Positions 40,588 to 53,199 of a stretch of 64,000 nt of DNA are shown in pieces. This DNA comes from Polytrichum commune (Eukaryota > Streptophyta > Polytrichopsida > Polytrichales > Polytrichaceae). Below the pieces are notes generated by a model. It ran no database searches. It was not told where the DNA came from and worked only from the letters and a program-made list of their open reading frames with translations. The translations under genes were made by a program, and so were the position numbers. Numbering within the stretch: the first letter of the stretch is position 1; every line of letters starts with the position of its first letter. The stretch is from contig OX485804.1 of the NCBI GenBank assembly GCA_950295325.1, forward strand, positions 47,296,429 through 47,360,428, given 5' to 3'.

Positions 40588-41386
40588 TTGCCAACGCTGG
40601 TCCTAACCCATACATATAAATAACACTCATAACACTCATAACCGAAACTTCTCCGCACTCATAACACTAAAGTGAGATCCTTTGGTAGTCTAAACACCTT
40701 CAAACCTCCTAACCAAGTTTTTCCACACTCAAAACATTCAATTCAAGTCCTTTAAAAGTTTAAACACCTCCAATCTTCTCAACCAAGTTTTTTTATATTT
40801 ATAATATTTAAGTTAAATCCTTTGAAAGTCTAAACACCTCCATACCCATCAAATAAACTCCTCCACAGTCAAACCAATCAAATTAGAATTTTCCAAAGTC
40901 TAAATCTGTCAATCAAACTTTTCAACCCTCAAGGCTCACAAGTCAACACTCTTTGCATCAAACAAACATTCAAACAAAAACAAAAATACAAAGAAATACT
41001 TATAACAACTGAATGCGCCCTTGCGCACCTCCAACGCTACAAAGCGCTAACTCCTTAAGATCCACTCCACAACCTTAAAGCAATCAAATTTTCAGGCACT
41101 TTACTTGCATGGTTAGCCCATAACCTATTGGAATTCAATAGTACTAGATATAAGATTGGACAAGCAAATTACACATACACAAAGACATATGAACAATAGT
41201 CAGAGTGAGATAGTTTCCTCCACCTCTTGTGTTGCCATTTATTGCTCATGGTCACTTTAGTTGCTACAAACAATATGGGATAACTCTGCTCCCATTATGG
41301 ACTAGCCTTGTATACTTATTGCAACCTTATTACATCTAGTATTACATTTCTATGACTACGAGGAACCTTATGCTCCACCTTTAACA
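40588..41386 (-). mobile_element. Older copia fragments: LTR scrap, K-type leader and LTR
   Basis: A 36-bp scrap of a young-type LTR (CGCTGGTCCTAACCCATACA..., plus orientation) is followed by a degenerate repeat leader rich in AACACCTCCA. A PBS-like complement at 41111-41125 (GGTTATGGGCT on the minus strand) and a K-type LTR at 41126-41386 (minus) complete it. Confidence 0.7.
41126..41386 (-). repeat. K-type LTR (261 bp)
   Basis: The plus strand reads TATTGGAATTCAATAG... to ...CTCCACCTTTAACA, so the LTR itself begins TGTTAAAGG and ends CCAATA. It matches the K LTR at 39393 in reverse. Confidence 0.78.
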
Positions 41387-42062
41387 AAAACACCTTGATA
41401 AAGCAAATCTAAATTCTTTGGCACTCAAATGTTTTTACACCATTCTCAGAAAATAGAAAACATTAAAGTCAGCACCAGATTAGTCCAAATAGATGCAAAA
41501 TTACTCCAAAACACCTCAAAAAACAAATCTAAGATTTTGGCATTCAAATTTCTTCACCAGCTGTAGAAGGTAGGAATTCTCAAGTCAGCACCTAAATGAC
41601 CCAATTAGATGCAATATCACTCCAAAACACCTCAAAGAGCAAATGTAAGCTCTTTGGCATTCAAATGTCCCTGACCTATACAAAAATAGATTTGATGTGT
41701 GCCAATGCATTCAAAATAGAATGGACTTATATTAAACAAATTTCCAAAAATCCCAACACTCCTGAAATGTTCTCCATGTTGGTCTACTCCTCTATGAATG
41801 CTATAAAGGTCTCCAAAGCTTTAAAAAAACAAAGAGACCAACATAGAAAGGTAGAACACAATACATAACAATTGCATTCAATGAATAAAGTGATTAGTTT
41901 CTCCCCTTATGCCTTTATTTATATGTGTAAATTAGGACCAACATTTACAACCTATATGGGACAATGTCACCAATGCAACCTAACACTATCCTCCAATACT
42001 CCCACTTTGTATATATATATTTGCTTGTCCAATCTGATTTCTAATTCCATTGTATTTCAATA
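41387..42062 (-). mobile_element. Older copia relative N, leader plus partial LTR, with K-type LTR tail
   Basis: Diverged leader units (CAAATCTAAGATTTTGGCATTCAAA..., GTCAGCACC) run into a young-type LTR at about 41829-41998 that lacks its first bases and PBS. CTCCCACTTTG, a polypurine tract complement, follows. At 42022-42062 there is a plus-strand scrap of the K-type LTR end. Confidence 0.65.
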
Positions 42063-44332
42063 TGCACAATCATTTTGTTATATTTTGGAAGGTGTTTGAC
42101 ACAAAATTCACAATTACACACCTCTTTCAATGCAATTTGAAGGAAATTTGTTGCGGTTATACAATTTTTCTGCTAGAGTGCATTTTTTTAATTGCCAAGG
42201 CCTTTGGCGATCTTATTTGGCTCCTAGATTTTCAACTAGCTTCACAATTGTTTGTAACACTCCCTACTAATGAGATAGTATGAAAGTGTTGGGAACCAAA
42301 AATAAGGACAGCTTATAGAAGTGGTCTAGGGAACTTGAAACACATCATTAGATTGATTAGGATTGAATTTGCTAGATGGGGTTATCCCATAGACAATGTA
42401 ACCTAAACGAAAGAATATGACTTAAATACTAGAAAAACTAACGATGTGCGACACAACAAAGCGACAATTGAAATGTAACAAATTTAAAATAAAGTGATCA
42501 GCTTTGCGAAAATACCCAACTGAGAATGCAATCCCAAGCTAGATTCTACCATGCTAAATCCCCAACATCATTGTAGATGCAATGCACACCTCTACCCCAT
42601 CGTCCTACTAAATGAAAGGCCTCCAAACGTGTGAACCCTACACCACTTCAAATTTATATACTACCAACACAAATTCCATGAAATGGCCACTTCACAAAAG
42701 TATGACAACTACAAACCCATTTAGCCAAGCCCATGTATTGCTCTAATTGTTCCTTCTATGGATTATAATACATTGCAGAAAAGATTCCTATTAAGCTTTG
42801 GACCAATTGCGTGATCTCATATGCACCTTGTCCCTTTTCCCACCTTCCAAAACAATACCCACTAGGTGGGTTCTGGTTCAAAACACATGAACCAATGGTG
42901 TAACATTTGTTATAAGTCACCCACTACAAGTACTTGATAAGATTACACATGTCATTTGTCCTAAGGGACAATTGACTACTTACATGTTGATGATTTATGA
43001 CATGGTTTGTATTGTATCATGCAATGAGATGCAAATTTGTTTATGAGGTTCACATGACAAGTGCACAAACAACCTGAGATTGATGTCACAATTATAGATT
43101 TACACAACCACTAAAGTGACAGGTGTTATAATCTGGAACTCTTTTGAGACTCCTACAAAAGATGTGCAGCTTACTTTTACAGTAACACCCAAATGAAAAG
43201 GAGCCTTGCCTAGGGTGCTAGTGAAACAAATATCGATGCCTTTCAATCCTCTGAATAAAAATCTGCAAACTATGAATCAAGTCCTAAGACCACGTATGAA
43301 TCTGCAAGACAATTTGAGCGCGTTATCTGCATTAATGCCCATTGGTTTCCAAAACCCCTTACATCTCTTTCCTTCTTAAATGTCAAAATGACATGATTGA
43401 CTTTAGTAGTCTTTCACACCCTGACAAGGGAGCTCCAAATATGTTGACTTTGTTGCATTTCAGGTCAACATAGTGTAGAGAGCCATTTATTTGGAACAAA
43501 TAGTCATAATCTTGGAACTTACAAGAGCTTGCTTGAACACAATGTGTATATGAGGGCAAGGAAAGAGCCAAAGAACGCAGCAGGAAGGGAGAGAGGAGAG
43601 AACTGAGGACAGTTAAGGGAGAAAGGAAGGTAAGGTAGAGTTTACTTGCTTTTGTTAGATTATGTAGTTATCTTTCCAATGATGCGGCACCTCTACATAA
43701 TTTCTTTCTCTTGATGTTTAAAAGATATTTCTAAGAGGGCTCCACTATTAGAAGTAGAGGTAAAACAAGTACAAAACAAAACTTAGGGATGAACAACTCA
43801 CAAAAAAAGAAATGATGTGCTTGATAAATTACGCATTCGTACACACACAGTCTGCTCTGTACTCCTTTCCATTAACAACATCTCACAAATCTAAATCCTC
43901 CACCAACTTCACTCTTGGTCTTCAATTGGTACCTCTAGAGACGCCAGACTTGGAAGTGAATTACTTATTGTCACTTGTGGCTGTGGTTAAGGGAACTCTG
44001 CTCGCATGCTGTCAAGGGCTTTCTTTTCCCTCTGCTTGGACTCTGGCACACGCATTCTGTCTACCTTTCTTGTTGACGAGCGTCATTGGAGCCAAAGCAT
44101 ATCCTGGCAACTCAAGTTCGTGTTGAACTTACTAGCGACAGATGCCGAATTCACCTGCTTTGTCCCTTTACTATTTCCTCAAGTGTTAAACGAAGGTAAG
44201 GATGAGGAAGGAGTCCAAAATAGGAAGTTGAAACAGATCAATCAGATGATTCTCAGTACAACCGCACCTCTCTGTTTGGCTCATTTCAAACCTTCACATC
44301 AGCTGTGGCAGAATTTGACTGCGCGTTTTAGA
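42063..44332. other. No recognisable gene or element
   Basis: This AT-rich sequence has stops in all frames. Short open stretches (for example 43383-43571 minus and 43812-44126 plus) show no motif I know. Part of it may be 3' flank of the gene that ends at 44333. Confidence 0.5.
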
Positions 44333-45148
44333 CTACTGGCCTGGCGCATCTTCAGCAAAATCTTCTCTGCGGACTTTATAGGGCCCCAAATAAAATATGG
44401 GCTTCATCATGGGGATTGCTTGGCCTGGATGCTCTTCCCAGTACCGTTCCTGCATCCGCAGCAGCAGGCCCGACCAAATCCTTGAGTGCTGCTCGTAATG
44501 AACAGTGAAGAAAGTTCTTTTTATCACTACTCGACAATAACGTGTCCCGCCCATCGAGGGACCAGAAAGAAAACTGTAAACCTGAAATCAGTGGAGACTG
44601 AAACTGCAATGGCGGAAGAGAATAAGAGGCTTATTCAAGAGCATCACATCCAAGACATCACGGCTCTTAATTCGCCACTTGGCAGCGCCTTCAACAAGGA
44701 TTAGGGGCTTCCACTTGATTTAAGAATAATGGACTGGTTCTTATCAAATTCAAGAAGCACTCGTGACACCCGGTGAAAGGAGCGACCGGCAATTTTCAAT
44801 CAGAAAGACAGACACGTTGTGCCATGAACGCAACCGAATTCCGTGGCAACACGTCGGGCAGTAAGTCGGAGAGGGTTAGGTTTAGGTTTAGGGAGGAACC
44901 TTGTGCAGCTGCTCCGTGATGGCTGCGGCCACGACACCGGTGTAGAAAGCGGCGGTGTTGAGCAGCAGGAGCGGCGCCAGGGATTTGGGGCGCTCGTAAG
45001 GCTCCAGCAAGTCCCACATCTGGTTGCGCTCCAGCCGGTTGTCCGTGCGCCTGGCCCAGCGGCGCCACAGCCATTCCCCAAACATCTTGTTGGGCTGCTC
45101 GCCCAGCCATCGCCGGTGCGACCAAAATAAATTCCTGCGAACGCTCAT
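44333..45148 (-). CDS. Small two-exon gene, putative membrane protein
   Basis: Exon 1 (45148-44900) starts MSVRRNLFWSHRRW, is rich in Arg and Trp, and ends with a hydrophobic segment (SLAPLLLLNTAAFYTG...) and AITEQLHK. A GT donor at 44899 and an AG acceptor at 44451-44450 bound a 450-bp intron, and the join is in frame between K and E. Exon 2 (44449-44333) begins ERYWEEHPG, contains MMKPIFYLGPYKV and ends DAPGQ-stop. The product would be about 121 residues with a basic N-terminus and one membrane segment, which suggests an organellar or other membrane protein. I do not recognise the family. The start is chosen because MSVRR lies in a duplicated segment. An upstream Met at 45238 is in frame. 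Confidence 0.5.
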
Positions 45149-45640
45149 GTTACAATGTAAGTCCCCTGCTCGCCGGCCAACGTCCTGCGAGCGAGCTGCG
45201 ATCCCCTTCTCCCTTGAATGCACCGGCCAAGTGTGCAATGCAATCTAATGCCAGGCTAGGGCCCGATGGGTAGGATTTGCATGCCAGGAAGGACTCAAAT
45301 GTCATGTGGAAGTCCTTGCTCCAAAAAAGATTAAAAACATTCCTGCGGACACTCATGCACAATATGAATCCCTCGCTCGCCTGTCAACGTCCTGCGAGCG
45401 AGCTGCAAATCCCCTGCTCCCTTGAATGCACCGGCCAAGTGTGCAATGCAATCTAATGCCAGGCTAGGGCCCGATGGGTAGGATTTGCATGCCAGGAAGG
45501 ACTCAAATGTCATGTGGAAGTCCTTGCTCCAAAAAAGATTAAAAACATTCCTGCGGACACTCAATACACAATATGAATCCCTCGCTCGCCTGTCAACGTC
45601 CTGCGAGCGAGCTGCGAATCCCCTGCTCCCTTGAAACAAT
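45125..45640. repeat. 208-bp tandem repeat over the 5' end of the two-exon gene
   Basis: The motif CTGCG(A/G)AC lies at 45135, 45343 and 45551, with a constant period of 208 bp. The unit also contains GTCCTGCGAGCGAGCTGC and AGGCTAGGGCCCGATGG. The first unit holds the probable start codon, the second repeats it (ATGAGTGTCC, minus strand), and in the third it is TTG. The third unit is partial. Confidence 0.85.
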
Positions 45641-46238
45641 GCACCTGTCGAGTGACAGGCTAAGGTACAACGAAGACAATTGAAACTGCTTACAATTAGC
45701 CCACTAGGCGTAATATATGCTGCCCTATTATAGAGGACTACATCTTGAGCAGAGCAAAAAAATTTAGTTAAGTACTTTGGCATTTGGCATGAATGTGTTG
45801 CCCTATGTAGAGGAACTGAATCAAAAATCTGTCACAAAGTTTTTTGAAATTAATTTACTCCTTTGGTAAGATGAATTCATAGAAGTGCAAACTCAACTTC
45901 ATGATTTTACAAACCATTTTAGCAGTAGGTTCCACCAATTTCAATGGAATTACAAACCAAGTTCACTATATAGACAACCAATTTTATTACATGTTGTGTA
46001 CAACTTCATGATTTGGTACCCATATATCACAACTTCACAAATCAATTTCACGAACTCTATACTTAGTTTCATAAAGCATGCTACATCATGTATACGGTTC
46101 TCCTAATCACTCCTCGCAAGTAGCTCTACCAAAATCTCTATTCAACTCTCTTATCCAACCTTGAACCATGTCTACAATAATTGCTTGTACAACATCATTA
46201 ATGTGACTTGTAGTTAAGGTTTTTGTTAGGACTCAAAC
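45641..46238. other. No recognisable gene or element
   Basis: This AT-rich sequence has several loosely similar lines ending in TTCATGATTT or ACTTCAC. There is no coding signal. Confidence 0.5.
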
Positions 46239-46241
46239 TAA

Positions 46242-46754
46242 GGGGCGGTTTACACTATGGACCAAGAGCCATGACCATGAAATTCTAAAATTTGTGATTG
46301 GAGAGTAAAGTGCTCTTGGTCCCATTTGGCTTTACACTACCTTGAAAAAAGGAGAATGACCACTAACTTTGAGGTCCCCAAAAACTACTAAAATTTGCCA
46401 TTTGGATAATGTGCCATGGTCCAACGGGTTTTCCGTTGAGGCGAGGCAAAATGCTCGACTCAACGGAAATCAAGGGAGCCGTAAGGCTGAAAATCAGCCA
46501 TTGGCCGAATTTGTTTTTTTAATATATATTTTTTCCGGATTTTTTTGACGTTACTGTAGATCGATGGGATAGAAATTAAAAAATCAGCCCAAAGTTGTCC
46601 CGGTCCAAATCCACTTTACACTACAAGAGTGACCAAGCCACTCAAAAATCCATTTTTGATTTTTCATGGTCACGGCTCTTGGCCAAGAGCTGTGACCATG
46701 AAAATGATTTAATTTTCTTGGTCATGGCTCTTGGTCCATAGTGTAAACCGCCCC
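46242..46754. mobile_element. Harbinger/Tourist-like MITE (513 bp)
   Basis: The ends are near-perfect inverted repeats of about 37 bp starting GGGGCGGTTTACACTATGG. They are flanked by TAA on both sides (46239-46241 and 46755-46757). A TWA target duplication with G-rich ends is the PIF/Harbinger pattern. There is no coding capacity, so it needs a transposase in trans. It includes an inner inverted pair near CCGTTGAGGCG and GACTCAACGG. Confidence 0.85.
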
Positions 46755-46757
46755 TAA

Positions 46758-49700
46758 TCCAAAGAAAGCAACCCAGGGACTAGGTCTCAAGGAAGGCTGA
46801 GCTAGTGTCTATAAGGATTAATGTCACATTGGTTTAAGGTTCTAATAATAATCTAGATCTTTTACTCCTTTATTTCCTTTTCCTTGGGCTCAATTTTCAC
46901 TCTTATGGTTCATTGGTGCTTTGAGTTGTGTGTGGGTCTGTCTTAACTAGACTCCTATCATTCTAGTTTCATGCTTTCTAATTCCGTCGTGAAGCTCAAA
47001 AGCTTTGACAATAATCTTTCTTCTATGGCAATAGTCTTCTAATGGATTTTCATCTTATTGGGGTTGGTATCTTTTTTCTTTAATAAAATCATAATGCAAT
47101 GCCATCAATCTTAATTCAAATGATTTCGTTCAACACAATGGTTCAATTCTTTATTTCCTCACATTAATGTTTCTTTATGAACTTATCTTATTCATGAACC
47201 ATCATACATAGTATCTCGGTCCATAATCTCTGCACGATTTAAGATAAAACAAACATACATGGCTATATTTTATATTAGCATAAAGCTTAATTAGCCAAGT
47301 GTTAATCACTTCAGATAAGACTAATTAACCATTAAGCAAAATTAACCACTAATTTCCTAATTCATCATCTCAGTGTCATGTGGCAGAGTCACATATTAAG
47401 TAATGAAGGATACTACACTCTCAACTCACACTTCTCTCACACCCAGAGCTAACACGTCCTTGATCTCATCATAAAACCACATTTCTCTCCACCCTAATAG
47501 TTTTTTTTTCTCTCTCTCTTTGCCACTCACTCATGAAGAGTCTAACTAACTCTCGGTGTCCTCACCTCTCACATGTTGCTAGCTCTCTTGGATGGCAATA
47601 ATCTTTCTCTAGCTCCTAATATTAATGTTGTGTCTCAGCCCTCTGGCGCTCCCTCGCTCTCACATTACTTCGCTCATTGTGGTGGGTTTACTGCTTGGCT
47701 GACTATTGATGAAGTAGAATTAAGTCGGCCTTCAATGGTGCACTCAGTTTTTATTTCTATGTATCTGGACTCTATTTGGCTATAGCCTGGCTTTTTCTGC
47801 ACCGCTTTGCTCTTCTTCGCAATGGCTCATTCAATCTCTCACTAATCTCAAACATTCTATTTCCGATTTCTTTCTCACTGCCATATCTCTTCTCTTCTCA
47901 AGATGCATTCACTCGCACCTTCTCTATAAGACTGTTTGCTCTTCGACACTTAATTTATTGGATTCCTACTCATATTGTTGATCCTATCTCTCTCTTCAAT
48001 TTGCTCAGTTCATACATTTTTTCCACAACATGTTGTTGCTCTCACACACTTACATCTTTGACAAATCAAAATAACTCAATTGCTTGGTGGCTATAGCCTA
48101 AATTGCTACGCATTACAATGCCTCACTTCACTCTATCAAAGAGTTAACGCAATGTCATTCAACTTCGGCACTTTGGCCGGTCCTACAAGTTTCTCGCTAT
48201 CTGTGACTACTCTAGCCTATTGCCTGAAAACACTCTTTGATTATGGCATGTCTCTTCTCTACGGCGATTGTCTCTTATCTACGACTCTCTGAGACGGTTG
48301 TAACTCCTTCCTAATGTCAATCGGATACTAAAACCACTATTGAGATCCTTTCGTTTGACTATAGCCTGCCATTTTCATCTGATCTTCAAAAAACTTAAGT
48401 CAAAAAGTCTTATTTCAGACTATAGACAAAAAAAAAAAATCTGCTCTACATGACCTAATAATGTTCAAATGATTTTGGAGACCATTTCGTCAAACACAAC
48501 TTTTGATGTATCCAAATACCCAATCTGCAACATTGAGAAATAGACTATATGAGTGGCAAACAAAAGTAGATGTGTACAAATCTTCAAAAGCATGATGTAT
48601 TTCACGAGATCTATGAAATGGGACAATTTCCATGAGGATGAACCTTTGTTTATCAAGGCTAGGAATGACCTTGTCTGAATGAATTCTAAGAACTTGTATG
48701 TATTGTAGGCACACGGGGGGGTCACTCCTTGTCAAGTTGAACACCACGTGCGGACAAAGTTTGCTACCCCTATATTATATGTCATAGACAATTTTAAGAA
48801 TTATGATATTTTTTCTACATATACATATCGTGATTTGTGAGCATAGTGCATCATCTACGTGGTTATATCTACATGGACAACTAGGCATAGCTATTGAACC
48901 GAGCCAATTTAGTTCTCTAAAAAAATTGTAAGGAAATTGAAAGTAACATCAAATTGCTAGACATGTGAAAACTACCACATGCATAATCTCCATGCATGAA
49001 AATTTGAAAGACAACTTGGACCTTATGTGTTAGGTGCAATTCGTGTTTTAATGGTTATTAAAGACAAAATATAGTAGAAAATTTTCCCTTGATGAATGGC
49101 TTTGGCCATGCGAGATTATATGAGGGGAATAGTACTCACAAGAAAGAAAAGAAAAAATAACGCATGTACCATGTACCGGCATGAATGCGAGCCCGTTAAC
49201 CCAATACTGATCATGTTACCCATGATGCAGTATGGAGCATTGTGCCTCTTTGAATAGTACTCACACATACACAACAATTTAGACATCTTTCTTTTATGCC
49301 AAGTTCTTATCAGTGCTTGACAACGCGCCGTGCCTAATGTAAGAATGAAGAATGAGGTACCATAAGTTGAATCTATCCAATTCAAAGGGAACTCGCACGA
49401 GGACTAAACTAAACTAACGTCGACTCCAGCAACCTTTGGCCCTTTGGATGGGTGGCGACCGAGTTCGTCGATCTAAATGTTGTGCATCCACAGCAGAGCA
49501 TTGAAGTGTTAAATTAAAGGAGCCTCACAGGCAAGTGTCGCCTTTATTCCTCAAACTACAAGATATTTATCTCTATGTTATTGCCTCCACAAAACTTGAT
49601 GCACCTTCTTCTGGAAAGGAATGCAACTAAGTTACGACGGAGGCATTCCATTCCTGCACTAACGGATGTGACGAGAGCAACAAAATACATTGCACAACCT

Positions 49701-50034
49701 ACACCGCTTCCAACTCAATTTGTATTGTCAGACCTAGTACAAAGCCTCTCACCAACAACCGGATGTTGTGAAATGAGAAACGAGGAGGCGAGATGTTGAG
49801 AATACGAGAACCGTTTGGTTTGGAACCTCTCTGAAATCGGTTTGGAAGATTCATGAAGTTGCTAGAGGTAAAGATCCACTATCATGAAATTGAGGTGTGC
49901 CACATGTCAAGTCGGTTTATAATAATCATTGATAACTTAGAAGGTTCATGAAATTGATAGAATACTCCGGTAACATGGGTTAACAATCTAGTTTGTTTAT
50001 TTATTACCCCTAAGGTTATCTTTGCACACTCATC
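46758..50034. other. No recognisable gene; low-complexity and AT-rich DNA
   Basis: There are pyrimidine-rich stretches (for example 47430-47560) and an A12 run at about 48429. A few open stretches of 60-106 codons (47573-47785, 47776-48096, 49575-49799) are present. None carries a motif I recognise. A decayed gene between 47400 and 48300 cannot be excluded. Confidence 0.45.
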
Positions 50035-50817
50035 AAGGGCGGATGTTAAACCTCCCCCTACAAACTTTAGGAGGAGGGGTCTTTGCTAGGATAAGGGCCA
50101 AGGCATGTGATAAGCAATATTGAGGAAAAATTTGGAATTTTTTTGAACCTGACCAAACAACGTTCCCTTGCCTGCCCATTTCAAAACAAAATTGCCATTG
50201 TCCACAAAACCCATATTGAGTGCACCTCACCTCCAAGGTCCAAAATCCAATACATATGTTCACTTCCACTAGTAGATAAATAATTGACTAGCATTCCATT
50301 CTTGAAGTTAGACTCTCAATAAAGAAAGTCATCAACTTGGAAGTAAGAAATATGAAAAATATTTCTCGTTAGCAATGAGATGAATTTTTTTATGACTTAC
50401 CATTTGAAAGGGTCTTTGTCATTCTAGTATGAAACTTAAACTAGTATGCTAAGGCCCTTTTAAATGGTAAGTAACAAAAAGTAAAACCTCAATGCTATTG
50501 AGATTTTTATTATTTTGGCTTGCAAGTTAATTACGTGCTTTATCGATGGCTTCACTTTGGGAATGAAATCCTAGTTAACTGCTTATTTTACTAAGTGAAA
50601 GTGAACATACATATTGGATGTTGGACCTTGAAGGTGAGGTACACTCAATTGGGATTTGTGAACAAGGCGGCCTTCAAGAATGCAAGGGCAACGTTTTCTT
50701 GGTCCGGTTTAGAATTTTTTTTTACATTGTCTTTGGGGGTTGCCCAAGCATGGCCCTTATCCTAGCAAAGACCCCTCCCCCTAAAAGTTCGTAGGAGGAG
50801 GTTTTAACGTCCACCTT
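50035..50817. mobile_element. Foldback element (near-complete palindrome, 783 bp)
   Basis: The whole segment is one imperfect inverted repeat centred near 50430. The left arm begins AAGGGCGGATGTTAA and the right arm ends TTAACGTCCACCTT. GGGGTCTTTGCTAGGATAAG, GGTGAGGT/ACCTCACC and ACTTACCATTT recur as complements along both arms. CATC flanks it on both sides, a possible short target duplication. There is no ORF. It resembles foldback or MULE-type MITEs. Confidence 0.72.
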
Positions 50818-51976
50818 CATCATGTGTCTTCATAACCAACACCTAATGAGCTAATTACACATTAATTTGGATGTAAAGACCCCACCATGTGTCCTACATG
50901 TGACACCCTCGCCATGCACTCATAGGAAAGAATTAGGGAGGAATGAGGTTGTCATGAAAACCACGCTTACCTTTTCAGAGTTAGAGAGATTGTTTTCTTA
51001 TTTCCATTACTTGCCTCTCCCATGTAGTGCTTCTAAATTTCCTACATGAAGATGGGTTCCACTTGACTTGAACACCTCCCCTCCCTCATTACTTCATTGC
51101 ATTGAGAGCTTTGGGAAGCCTAGGACCCTATGTATGTTTTGGAATTTATTCCGTAGAAGTCGACCAAAGGGCACACCTTGGTAGTACGTAGGACATCCAT
51201 CCATATGTTGCTAGTGTGAGACAAGTAAGCTAATTGTTGGGCGTGTGTTTGAAGGGTATGCAATTAATGTTGGCCACGTGTAATGAAGTCAACCCCAAAT
51301 GATGTTGGATGTTCATGGAAGGAGGATGGTCACAAAGTTTAGGGAGATGTGAAATGTGGGGATATATATATATACCACCCAAGGAGAGAAAGTAATAAGT
51401 GTGCATGGTTGAGCCCATGAGTGGAACTTCCCTCCACTGAGACTCAGTCGCCATAGCCATGCATGCTCGCCTTTGGGATTAAGTTACACAACACTCAGCT
51501 TGCACCTCCCAAATGTTGCTTCTTCACACCAAGAAGTTGCTCCCTCTTTGCTTGCAGCCCAACGCACACATGCATTCCTTTATGCTCCTCAATAATTTCG
51601 GGTCCTTTTAGAGTACCTTACAAGCTATGCTCAATACTCATATTTTCTAACGTGGACAAATTTTATTTTTATTTTATTTTTTCATGCTGGGGAAATGGAG
51701 CACATGTTGATTCCAATGCAAGGAATTGATGGTTAAATATATTTGGACAAATCACTTGTCTATAAATAATAAGGGATGTGCACTCGTGGGGCAAAAACAT
51801 CAAGCGACAATAACAATAACAACAACACAACAACCACAACTTCGAGCGTTTGTATACCAAGTTCGCCAACCACCTTACTTGTGTACATTTATGATCTAGT
51901 GGCCGTCATATTGGTGGTTGGAATTGTCCAAACTCATATATAACTTAAATCCAAATATACTTAAATCTTGGTTAAG
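50818..51976. other. No recognisable gene; small AAC-rich microsatellite
   Basis: There is no supported coding sequence. A TA run lies at 51363-51374 and an (AAC/AAT)-rich stretch at about 51804-51840. Confidence 0.5.
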
Positions 51977-52235
51977 AACACCGGTTTCGTTAAAAGTGCA
52001 ATTCAATATGTAAAAGTGCACATGAACAAATTATTGCAAACGCATAGATTTCAATGAAAATACGACCATATTATAATTGTATTGGCTATAAATAAATAAA
52101 ATTATAAATATGGGTACATTTAGATCAATGTTCTTGGTCATTAATCAATTTATAATTTGATGATTTTTTGTAAAAAGACTTCATCCTACAATAAGATGAG
52201 GAATTCATTTTATGGGAGTTATGTATAATTATAAA

Positions 52236-52650
52236 ATAAAAACCAATTACGGCTCCACAAGGTGTGGCATATGCCTCACCCCTATAAATCTTGACAAAAC
52301 CAATTATGGCTTCACAAGGTGAGGCATATGCCCCACCCCCTTAAAACTTGGAAAAAAACTAATTACTGCTTTACAAGGTGAGGCATATGCCACACCCCCT
52401 TAAAACTTGAAAAAAAACAAATTATTGCTTCACAAGGTGAGGCATATGCCCCACCCCCTTAAAACTTGAACAAAAACTAATTCTTGCTTCACAAGGTGAG
52501 GCATATGCCCCACCCCCTTAAAACTTGAAAAAAAAACTAATTATTGCTTCACAAGATGAGGCATATGCCCCACCCCCTTAAAACTTGAATAAAAACTAAT
52601 TACGGCTCCACAAGGTATGGCATATGCCTCACTCCTTTAAATCTTGTTTT
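52236..52650. repeat. Tandem repeat of about 58-60 bp (7 copies)
   Basis: Units carry GGTG(A/T)GGCATATGCCCCACC followed by CTTAAAACTTG and AAAACTAATTA. The core GGCATATGCC is a perfect palindrome. Confidence 0.85.
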
Positions 52651-53199
52651 CTAGTACTACACCGTCTAACCTATTGCTGCAAATTTTGATCCTTCAGCGC
52701 TCTATCATCTTATTGCGTTCAATCCACTCTCCAATAACTCTAATGTCTTTATTCGCAGCGCAACAGATCTTCAACTCTACTTTCAACTTATATAGGGCGC
52801 TTCAACACCAACTCTTATTCAATATTCAAATACCATCGTATTTTACATATTTTACGCTTATTTTCAACTTTATTTAGAATGTACTTCAATTCAACATTCC
52901 ATTCATGTAATTGTTTAATTCTTCAATTTTTTGGGATTCAGATCTAAATCTGATTTCATTTTTCAAAACAATATAATTTATTAATTATTACAAAATATTA
53001 CAATATACTTATTACATGTAGTTCATACTATGAGATTTTCGTAATAAATGCCTCATCCTCATTTTTCAAACTCTGAAATATATGATGTTTACCCTTATAT
53101 AACCGTTCAAAATCGGTATTACTCATCCGTATTGCTGAATTTTATTTTCTTCATTATTGATTACAAAATATTGTATCACTTCTCTTCCTTTCAAGTTGA

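Noticed and set aside
44873-44895. Interstitial telomere repeat (GGTTTAGGTTTAGGG)
   Set aside because: Only about two and a half units of the plant repeat are present inside an intron, too few to call a telomeric tract.
47573-48292. Open stretches of 70-106 codons suggesting a gene
   Set aside because: They have no motif, no consistent splice structure and a pyrimidine-rich biased composition. They cannot be told from chance.
50031-50821. CATC on both sides of the foldback as a firm target duplication
   Set aside because: Four bases in AT-rich, CAT-containing sequence is weak evidence. It is mentioned only as possible.
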